DNA from: an uncultured Mesorhizobium sp.
GTDB lineage: Bacteria > Pseudomonadota > Alphaproteobacteria > Rhizobiales > Rhizobiaceae
DNA: 6,585 nt
Direction: 5' to 3'
Assembly (NCBI GenBank): GCA_950071955.1
Contig: CATMOC010000214.1
Span: 1-6,585, forward strand
Part shown: positions 1 to 5,872 of the stretch, piece by piece
How the letters are laid out: every line of letters starts with the position of its first letter
Position numbering within the stretch: position 1 is the first letter of the stretch
Translations under genes and position numbers: made by a program
Notes under the pieces: model-generated
What the model was told of the DNA's origin: nothing
Database searches by the model: none
Seen by the model: only the letters and a program-made list of their open reading frames with translations

Positions 1-117
1 GTGTCCGAGCACGTGTCGATGATGCACAACGGGCGGATCTTCAAGGAAGGCACGCCGGACGAGATCGAGAACGATCCGCAGGTGCAGGAAATCTACCTGG
101 GGGGGCGGCATGGCTGA
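1..117 (+). CDS. LivG-type ABC transporter ATP-binding protein, C-terminal end only
   Basis: Frame 1 is open from the first base to a TGA at 115-117 and gives 38 residues. The pattern VSEHVSMMHNGRI, then EGTPDEI, then DPQVQEIYLG is the usual end of LivG-type ATPases of the branched-chain amino acid (HAAT) transporter family, where the post-H-loop strand is followed by G-x-P-x-E-I and a terminal V-x-x-x-Y-L-G. The first codon is GTG, but it falls inside this conserved region and should not be taken as the true start; the body of the gene lies outside the window. The protein would be a cytoplasmic ATPase subunit pairing with the LivF-type domain encoded next. The two genes overlap by 8 bases, which suggests translational coupling. 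The substrate cannot be told from this fragment. Confidence 0.85.
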   Translation: MSEHVSMMHNGRIFKEGTPDEIENDPQVQEIYLGGRHG

Positions 118-2338
118 CCGTTCGCCCCGCACGTCCAGAGCCGTGCTGCGCATCGACGACCTGCAAGTCTACTACGGCGAAAGCCATGCCCTCCAGGGCG
201 TGTCGCTGACGCTCGAGCGCGGCGTCCTGTCCGTCGTCGGGCGCAACGGCATGGGCAAGACGACGCTGTGCAACACCATCACCGGGCTGAAGCGCGCGCG
301 CTCGGGCTCGATCCGGCTCGACGGGCGCGAGATTTCGGCGCTCGAGCCGCACGAAGTCCACCGCCTGGGTGTCGGCTACGTCCCGCAGGGCCGCCGGGTC
401 TGGCCGAGCCTGACCGTCGACGAACACCTGCGGCTCGCCGCGGGCGGTCAGCGCGACGCCTCCTGGACGGTCGAGCGGGTGTACCAGACCTTCCCCCGGC
501 TGGCCGAGCGCAAGACCAACGGCGGATCGCAGCTTTCGGGCGGCGAGCAGCAGATGCTGGCGATCTCGCGGGCGCTCCTGTCCAATCCCAGGCTCCTGGT
601 CATGGACGAGCCGACCGAGGGGCTGGCTCCGGTCATCGTCGAGCAGGTGGAGCGGATGCTGCTCACGCTCGGCGAGGAAGGCGAGATGGCGATCCTCGTC
701 ATCGAGCAGAACATCGGTGTGGCGACCTCCGTCTCCGACAAGGTCGCCATCATGGTGAACGGCCGGGTCAACCGCGTCATCGACGCGGCCGCGCTCGCCG
801 CCGACCGCGACCTGCAGCAGCGCCTGCTCGGGGTCGGCCGGCACGGCGAGGAAGAGGAGGCCACGCCGGTCGCCATCGCACAGGCGCGCAGCGACCTGGC
901 GGAAGTCTACCGCGTGGAACGCAGCGGCGGCTCGTCCCAGTCCCCCTCGGCCGCGCGGCCGGATGCGGGTGGCGTCTATCGTCCGGTGACCGAACTGCCC
1001 AACCGCTGGAACGTGTCGGTGAGTTCCATGCGCCAGGCGGCGGTGGACCGCGCGGCGCCCGAGGACGATCTGTCCGCGGTGTTTTCGATGCCGTTCGCGG
1101 AACGCGTGGGCAAGACGGTCATCGTCGCCGGCACCTTCGACACCAAGGGCAAGGAATTGCGCTTCCTTGCAGACAGGATGAAGGCCCTGCGCATTCCGGT
1201 CCGTACCGTCGACCTGTCGACCTCCGGAAAGCCGGCGAGCGTCGAGGTGCCGGCCATGCAGGTCGCGGCGATGCATCCGGCGGGCACGTCGGCGGTGTTT
1301 TCGGGGGATCGCGGCCAGTCGGTCTCGGCGATGGCGGAAGCCTTCGCGCGCTGGGTGGCGCGCGAACCGGGCATCGGCGGCATCGTCTCGGCCGGCGGTT
1401 CGGGCGGCACGACGCTGGCCACCGCCGGAATGCGCGTGCTGCCGGTCGGCATCCCGAAGCTCATGGTCTCGACGGTCGCCGCCGGCGACGTCGCCAAATA
1501 TGTCGGCGGCGCCGACATCATGATGTTCCACTCCGTCGCCGACGTGCAGGGGCTGAATTCCATCACCGAGGCGGTGCTGTCCAACGCGGCGCACGCCATG
1601 GCCGGCATGGTGGCGCGCCTGCCGAGTGCCGAGCAGTGGGAGGCGAGGCGACGCGCGGCGCGGCCGGCCATCGGCATCACCATGTTCGGCGTCACCACCC
1701 CCCTGGTCCAGGCGGTGACGAAGCGGCTCGAAGGCACCTATGACTGCCTCGTCTTCCACGCCCCCGGTATCGGCGGACGAGCGATGGAGAATCTCGGCGA
1801 TTCCCGTCTTCTCTCCGCCTTCCTCGACCTCACGACGACCGAGGTGGCCGACATGCTGGTCGGCGGTGTCTTCCCGGCGACCGCCGACCGCTTCGGCGCC
1901 GCGATCCGCACGGGCCTTCCCTATGTCGGGTCGGTCGGGGCGCTCGACATGGTCAATTTCGGGCCCCGGGAAACGGTGCCGGAGAAGTTCCGCGCCCGGA
2001 ACTTCGTCATCCACAATCCCAACGTGACCCTGATGCGCACGACCCGCGACGAGAACAGGGCGATCGGCGAGTGGATCGGCGAGCGGCTGAACGCGATGAA
2101 GGGTCCGGTGCGCTTTCTCCTCCCCGAGGGCGGCGTGTCGATGCTCGACGCACCCGGGAAGCCGTTCCACGATCCCGAAGCCGACAACGCGCTCTTCGAG
2201 GCGCTGGAACGGACCGTGCGGCAGACGTCGCAGTGCCGCATCGAGCGCGTGAGAGGCAACATCAACGACGACGTCTTCGTGGACGCCGTGGTCGCGTCCT
2301 TCCAGTCCATCAACCCCAAGCTGCAAAAGAGCGCCTGA
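110..2338 (+). CDS. Fusion: LivF-type ABC ATPase + UPF0261 (Tm-1 N-terminal-like) domain protein
   Basis: The protein has 742 residues. Residues 13-243 form a complete LivF-type ATPase: Walker A GRNGMGKT (44-51), Q-loop Gln93, signature LSGGEQQ (143-149), Walker B with Asp166 and catalytic Glu167, and VIEQN at 197-201, where LivF proteins typically carry Gln instead of the H-loop His. A polar Glu-, Ser- and Pro-bearing linker covers about 246-332. Residues 335-742 match UPF0261, the Tm-1-like ATP-binding family: GTFDTKGKEL (341-350), the glycine-rich AGGSGGTTLAT (428-438), a KLMVSTVAAGD block (450-460), MMFHSVADVQGLNSI (471-485), GALDMVNFGPRETVP (610-624) and HNPNVTLMRTT (635-645). LivF proteins usually have about 235-240 residues, so the second half is a true addition. 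The ATG at 110 sits behind a G-rich run at 99-108 and overlaps the upstream gene. Expected role: energising solute uptake while carrying a nucleotide-binding domain of unknown activity. Domain calls are strong; the purpose of the fusion is unknown. Confidence 0.9.
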   Translation: MADRSPRTSRAVLRIDDLQVYYGESHALQGVSLTLERGVLSVVGRNGMGKTTLCNTITGLKRARSGSIRLDGREISALEPHEVHRLGVGYVPQGRRVWPSLTVDEHLRLAAGGQRDASWTVERVYQTFPRLAERKTNGGSQLSGGEQQMLAISRALLSNPRLLVMDEPTEGLAPVIVEQVERMLLTLGEEGEMAILVIEQNIGVATSVSDKVAIMVNGRVNRVIDAAALAADRDLQQRLLGVGRHGEEEEATPVAIAQARSDLAEVYRVERSGGSSQSPSAARPDAGGVYRPVTELPNRWNVSVSSMRQAAVDRAAPEDDLSAVFSMPFAERVGKTVIVAGTFDTKGKELRFLADRMKALRIPVRTVDLSTSGKPASVEVPAMQVAAMHPAGTSAVFSGDRGQSVSAMAEAFARWVAREPGIGGIVSAGGSGGTTLATAGMRVLPVGIPKLMVSTVAAGDVAKYVGGADIMMFHSVADVQGLNSITEAVLSNAAHAMAGMVARLPSAEQWEARRRAARPAIGITMFGVTTPLVQAVTKRLEGTYDCLVFHAPGIGGRAMENLGDSRLLSAFLDLTTTEVADMLVGGVFPATADRFGAAIRTGLPYVGSVGALDMVNFGPRETVPEKFRARNFVIHNPNVTLMRTTRDENRAIGEWIGERLNAMKGPVRFLLPEGGVSMLDAPGKPFHDPEADNALFEALERTVRQTSQCRIERVRGNINDDVFVDAVVASFQSINPKLQKSA

Positions 2339-3172
2339 GTGGCCCGACCCGACCGAACAAAGCTCATCGAGCGCTTCCAGGACATGAAGCGTCGGCGCGT
2401 GCCGATCGTCGGCGGCGGCGCAGGCACCGGCCTGTCCGCCAAGTGCGAGGAGGCCGGCGGCATCGACCTGATCGTGATCTACAATTCAGGCCGATACCGC
2501 ATGGCCGGGCGCGGATCGCTGTCGGGCCTGCTCGCCTACGGCAATGCCAACGAGATCGTCATGGACATGGCGAGGGAAATCCTGCCCATGGCGAAGAAGA
2601 CGCCAGTACTCGCCGGCATCAACGGGACCGACCCTTTCTGCGTGTTCGATCATCTTCTGGAGCAGGTGAAGGCGATCGGGTTTGCCGGCATCCAGAATTT
2701 TCCGACGGTCGGGCTGATCGACGGAACGTTCCGGGCCAATCTGGAGGAGACCGGGATGTCCTACGGGCTGGAAGTCGATCTGATACGCCTGGCCCACGAG
2801 AAGGACCTGCTCACCACACCCTATGTCTTCAACGCCGACGAGGCCGCCGAGATGGCGCGCGCGGGCGCCGACATCCTGGTCTGCCACATGGGCCTCACCA
2901 CAGGTGGCTCTATCGGCGCGGAAACGGCGCTGAAGCTTGCGGACGTGCCCGCCCTCGTGAACGATTGGTCCGAGGCGGCGCTGAAAGTGAATCCGGACGT
3001 TCTGGTGCTCGTCCACGGCGGTCCCGTGGCCGAGCCGGAGGATGCGGAATACGTGCTCAGGAACACCGGCAACTGCCACGGCTTCTACGGCGCCTCCTCG
3101 ATGGAGCGCCTGCCGACGGAACGTGCGCTGACGGAACAGACGAAAAGGTTCAAGTCGGTCACTTTCGGCTGA
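2339..3172 (+). CDS. Phosphoenolpyruvate hydrolase family TIM-barrel protein (Tm-1 C-terminal-like)
   Basis: The protein has 277 residues and covers the whole PEP_hydrolase (IGPS-like TIM-barrel) family. Blocks seen in order: [12 protein letters not shown] (24-35), [22 protein letters not shown] (47-68), [21 protein letters not shown] (120-140), LTTPYVF (158-164), [15 protein letters not shown] (183-197), VHGGP (225-229) and [14 protein letters not shown] (248-261). The GTG at 2339 is chosen because it preserves the family's N-terminal helix before the first strand; the ATG at 2384 would begin only five residues before that strand. The start lies directly after the TGA of the previous gene, in the same frame, with only a weak purine stretch (AAAAGAG, 2325-2331), so translation probably depends on coupling. 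In plant Tm-1 this domain follows UPF0261 in one chain, so the two products here likely form a complex. The family's reaction is poorly established; the hydrolase name should be treated as provisional. Cytoplasmic; no signal peptide is seen. Confidence 0.9.
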   Translation: MARPDRTKLIERFQDMKRRRVPIVGGGAGTGLSAKCEEAGGIDLIVIYNSGRYRMAGRGSLSGLLAYGNANEIVMDMAREILPMAKKTPVLAGINGTDPFCVFDHLLEQVKAIGFAGIQNFPTVGLIDGTFRANLEETGMSYGLEVDLIRLAHEKDLLTTPYVFNADEAAEMARAGADILVCHMGLTTGGSIGAETALKLADVPALVNDWSEAALKVNPDVLVLVHGGPVAEPEDAEYVLRNTGNCHGFYGASSMERLPTERALTEQTKRFKSVTFG

Positions 3173-3185
3173 CGTGAACGGCATT

Positions 3186-3192
3186 GGGAGGA
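3186..3192 (+). promoter_or_regulatory. Shine-Dalgarno site deciding the flotillin start
   Basis: GGGAGGA ends six bases before the ATG at 3199. It supports that ATG rather than the in-frame TTG at 3184, which overlaps the site itself and has no ribosome-binding site of its own. It is the strongest such site in the window. A fresh strong initiation signal in the 26-base gap suggests the flotillin is translated independently of the upstream genes, though probably from the same transcript. Confidence 0.75.
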
Positions 3193-3198
3193 ACTATC

Positions 3199-5391
3199 AT
3201 GGCTGCGCAGACCTTCGGCGCCTTCCTGTTGTGGCTGATCATCCTAGCGATCGTCGTGGTGATCGCCGTCTATATCCTGCGCTGGCTCTACCGGCGCTCC
3301 ACCAAGGAGACGGCCTTCGTCCGCACCGGCTTCCTCGGCGAGAAGGTGGTGGTGAACGGCGGCGCCTTCGTGGTGCCGGTGCTGCACGAGATCACCCCCG
3401 TCAACATGAACGTCATGCGCATCGAGGTGCGGCGGGAGGATGGCATGGGCCTGATCACCCGCAACCGCATGCGCGTCGACCTCGTCGCCGAATTCTTCGT
3501 GCGCGTGGGGGCGAGCAAGGAGTTCGTCGCCGCGGCCGCACAGACGCTGGGGCGTCGCGCCATGCAGGAGGACGGATTGCGCGAGCTTCTCGAAGGCAAG
3601 TTCGCCTCGTCGCTTCGCACGGTCGCCGCCCAGATGACGCTCGAGGAAATGCACGAGCGGCGCGCCGACTATGCCGCGCAGGTGCGCCAGCTTGCTTCGG
3701 AATCGCTTGCCGCCAACGGGCTCGAGCTCGAGAGCGTGGCCATCGTCGACCTCGACCAGACGAGCCTGGAGTTCTTCGATCCGTCGAACGCCTTCGACGC
3801 CGAGGGCCTGACGCAGCTCACGGAGTCCATCGAGACGCGGCGGCGGATGCGAAACGAGATCGAGCAGCGCACCCTCGTCGACATCCGGACCCAGAACCTG
3901 GAGACGCAGCGCCGCGTGCTGGAGATCGACCGCGAGACCGAGTATGCCCGGCTCGAGCAGGAACGCGAGGTGGAGATACGCCGCGCCGCCCAGCGCTCCG
4001 AACTGGTGCGCGAACGCGCCGTCCGCGACCAGGAGGCCGAGCAGGCCCAGCTGACGTCACGCGAAGCGGTGGAGAAGTCGCGCCTGGCGCAGGAACGCGC
4101 CATCACCGAGGAGCGCATCCGCAACGAGGAGGAAACGCAGCGGCGCGAGATCGCGCGGCGGCGGGCGCTCGACGAGGCGGAGCTGAAGACGCGCGAACTC
4201 ACCGAACGCGAACAGATCGCGCTCCAGCTCTCGCTGGAGAAGGCCCGGATCGAGCGCGAGAGGGCTCAGCAGGAACTCGAGATCCAGCGCAGGAAGTCGC
4301 TGGAGATCGTCGAGCTCGAACGCCAAATCGCGCTTGCCGAAAAGGCGCTCGACGTGACGGCGGCCGAATCCGAAAGGCGCCGCGCCGAGATCGTCGCCAA
4401 CCAGGGAATCGAAACGTCGCGGATTGCGCAGGAGCGGGCGCTCGACGAGGTGCGCATCGAACGCGAGCGGCACCTGGAAGCGCTTCAGATCGCCAAGCGG
4501 CAGGCCTTCGAGGAAGCCGAAATCGCTTCAGCCGAGGAGATCGAGCGCGCGCGCATCATGACCGAGCGCGGGATCGAGGAGGCGAAGCTGGTCAAGGACC
4601 GGGAACTGCGCCAGCTTGCGGTCGCGCGCGACCAGGCGGTGGAGATCGCGGAGATCCAGAAGGCCATCGACGTGGCCAAGAAGACGCAGGAGCGCTCCGC
4701 CGCCATCGCAGCCTCGGAATCGGTCCGTGCGAAGGCCATCCAGGCCGAGGAGCAGGCGCTGACCGCGCGCGAGCGGGAGATTGCCGAACGGCGCAAGCTC
4801 ACCGACCTCATCGCGGCCAACCGCGAGGCCGAGCGCGAGACGCTCCGTATCACCTCCGCCGCCGATGCCGAGATGAAGGCGGCCAGGAGCCTGGCCGAAG
4901 CCCAGAAGATCGCGGCGCTCGCTTCCGCCGAGGCCGAGAAGATCCGCGCGCTCGCCGCGGCCGAACGCTACGAGGTCGATGCCACCGGACAGCGCAAGCT
5001 CAACGAGGCCGACAATGTGCTTTCCGAGGAGGCGCGGTCGGGGCGGCTGCGCGGCAAGATCCTCGAGCACATGGAGGGCATCATCCGCGAGAGCGTGCGG
5101 CCGATGGAAAAGATCGACGGCATCAAGATCCTCCACGTCGACGGCATGAACGGCGGCAATGGCACCGGCACCCGCAACGTGACCGACGAAGTGATCGATT
5201 CGGCGCTGCGCTACCGCGTCCAGGCGCCCATGATCGACAGCCTGATGAAGGAGATCGGCATCGAGGGCGGCTCGCTCGGCCGCATGACGGACGTGCTGCG
5301 CGACGCCAAGGACATATCGAGCCTGACCAGGGACAAGAAGGGAAAGACGAAGAACGGCCGCGACGATCATGACGACGACCGCGACCGCTAG
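3199..5391 (+). CDS. Flotillin / SPFH-domain membrane protein, YqiK-like, with very long coiled coil
   Basis: The protein has 730 residues from the ATG at 3199, chosen for its Shine-Dalgarno site. Residues 7-30 form one hydrophobic segment followed by positive RWLYRR, indicating a membrane anchor with the bulk of the chain cytoplasmic. Residues about 35-195 are an SPFH/band 7 domain (VRTGFLGEKVVVNGGAFVVP, then ITPVNMNVMRIEV and RMRVDLVAEFFVRV). Residues about 205-590 are a nearly uninterrupted Glu/Arg/Ala-rich coiled coil with 11-residue spacing of core positions from 241 to 486. Residues about 610-695 form the flotillin C-terminal region (LEHMEGIIRESVRPMEKIDGIKIL), ending in a highly charged tail. 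It is longer than E. coli YqiK, which I recall as about 550 residues, mainly through the coiled coil. Flotillins oligomerise into membrane scaffolds or cages. The usual NfeD/YqiJ-type partner gene is not adjacent. The family call is firm; its link to the transporter is inferred from position. Confidence 0.9.
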   Translation: MAAQTFGAFLLWLIILAIVVVIAVYILRWLYRRSTKETAFVRTGFLGEKVVVNGGAFVVPVLHEITPVNMNVMRIEVRREDGMGLITRNRMRVDLVAEFFVRVGASKEFVAAAAQTLGRRAMQEDGLRELLEGKFASSLRTVAAQMTLEEMHERRADYAAQVRQLASESLAANGLELESVAIVDLDQTSLEFFDPSNAFDAEGLTQLTESIETRRRMRNEIEQRTLVDIRTQNLETQRRVLEIDRETEYARLEQEREVEIRRAAQRSELVRERAVRDQEAEQAQLTSREAVEKSRLAQERAITEERIRNEEETQRREIARRRALDEAELKTRELTEREQIALQLSLEKARIERERAQQELEIQRRKSLEIVELERQIALAEKALDVTAAESERRRAEIVANQGIETSRIAQERALDEVRIERERHLEALQIAKRQAFEEAEIASAEEIERARIMTERGIEEAKLVKDRELRQLAVARDQAVEIAEIQKAIDVAKKTQERSAAIAASESVRAKAIQAEEQALTAREREIAERRKLTDLIAANREAERETLRITSAADAEMKAARSLAEAQKIAALASAEAEKIRALAAAERYEVDATGQRKLNEADNVLSEEARSGRLRGKILEHMEGIIRESVRPMEKIDGIKILHVDGMNGGNGTGTRNVTDEVIDSALRYRVQAPMIDSLMKEIGIEGGSLGRMTDVLRDAKDISSLTRDKKGKTKNGRDDHDDDRDR

Positions 5392-5417
5392 TCCCGGGCG
5401 GCATCGCGACGCGGAAC

Positions 5418-5422
5418 AGGAG
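5418..5422 (+). promoter_or_regulatory. Shine-Dalgarno site of the first SRPBCC gene
   Basis: AGGAG ends eight bases before the ATG at 5431, a standard spacing. It lies in the 39-base gap after the flotillin stop. That gap holds no recognisable promoter and no hairpin followed by T residues, so transcription most likely continues from upstream. Confidence 0.7.
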
Positions 5423-5430
5423 CGGACCGC

Positions 5431-5868
5431 ATGACGAAGGTGTACGTCTCCTCGGTCATCCCCGCGCCTCCCGCGGAAGTCTGGGCCGTGGTTCGCGACT
5501 TCAACGCGCTGCCGAACTGGACGCCCTTCGTGGCGGAAAGCCGCATCGAGCAGCACATGCGCGGCGACCAGGTCGGCTGCATCCGCAACTTCGTCCTGAA
5601 GGATGGTGGACGCATCCGGGAACGCCTGCTGGCGCTTTCGGACTACGACCTGTCCTGCACCTATGCGATCCTTGAAAGCCCGATGGGCGTGGAGAACTAC
5701 GTCGCGACGCTCTCCCTGACGCCGGTCACGGATGGAAACCGGACGTTCGCTGCCTGGCAGGCGGAGTTCGACTGCGCAGAGGAACGGGAGGCCGATCTCC
5801 GGCGAAGCATCGGGGAGGGCGTGTTCCAGGCAGCGTTCAATGCGTTGAAACAACGGTTCTCGCGCTGA
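5431..5868 (+). CDS. SRPBCC family protein (START / polyketide cyclase-like), stand-alone
   Basis: The protein has 145 residues, typical of a single SRPBCC (Polyketide_cyc2-type) domain. It shows the family layout: an N-terminal strand, then the P-A-P-x-x-V-W signature (11-18), RDFNALPNW (22-30) in the two short helices, a run of antiparallel strands including RERLLALSD (63-71), TYAILESP (77-84) and VTDGNRTFAAW (99-109), and a C-terminal amphipathic helix (about 121-143). SRPBCC folds enclose a deep hydrophobic pocket and bind or transform lipids, polyketides or aromatic compounds; the ligand cannot be predicted here. No signal peptide or membrane segment is seen, so it is cytoplasmic. It is the tandem paralogue of the first domain of the next gene, aligning without gaps. 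Its gene ends four bases before the next ATG, so the two are almost certainly co-expressed. Confidence 0.88.
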   Translation: MTKVYVSSVIPAPPAEVWAVVRDFNALPNWTPFVAESRIEQHMRGDQVGCIRNFVLKDGGRIRERLLALSDYDLSCTYAILESPMGVENYVATLSLTPVTDGNRTFAAWQAEFDCAEEREADLRRSIGEGVFQAAFNALKQRFSR

Positions 5869-5872
5869 GCGC

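Noticed and set aside
1..3. GTG at base 1 as the start of a small 38-residue gene
   Set aside because: It lies within the conserved C-terminal region of a LivG-type ATPase, so the window simply cuts a longer gene.
268..1743. A 491-codon frame on the + strand inside the ABC-Tm-1 gene
   Set aside because: It is a shifted frame of a gene with strong motif support, and its Arg/Gly/Ala-rich product shows no fold or motif.
41..2326. A 761-codon open frame on the minus strand across the ABC-Tm-1 fusion gene
   Set aside because: It is a GC-rich antisense shadow: its product is His/Arg/Gly/Ala-rich without recognisable domains, while the + strand frame has all the ABC and UPF0261 motifs.
3184..3198. 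TTG at 3184 as an upstream start for the flotillin
   Set aside because: The TTG overlaps the GGGAGGA site that serves the ATG at 3199 and has no ribosome-binding site of its own; starting there adds only five residues.
3919..4980. Tandem DNA repeats in the flotillin coiled-coil region
   Set aside because: The repetition is at the level of protein periodicity (Glu/Arg/Ala codons every 11 residues); I see no DNA unit copied exactly, so it is not called as a repeat array.
3174..5372. A second long + strand frame overlapping the flotillin gene
   Set aside because: The product is an Arg/Gly/Ala-rich low-complexity chain with no domain. It stays open because the GC-rich, repetitive coiled-coil codons rarely form stops in that frame.
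5392..5430. Possible terminator or promoter in the 39-base gap after the flotillin gene
   Set aside because: The GC-rich stretch with CCCGGG has no stable stem followed by T residues, and no -35/-10-like pair fits the space; only the AGGAG ribosome-binding site is convincing.
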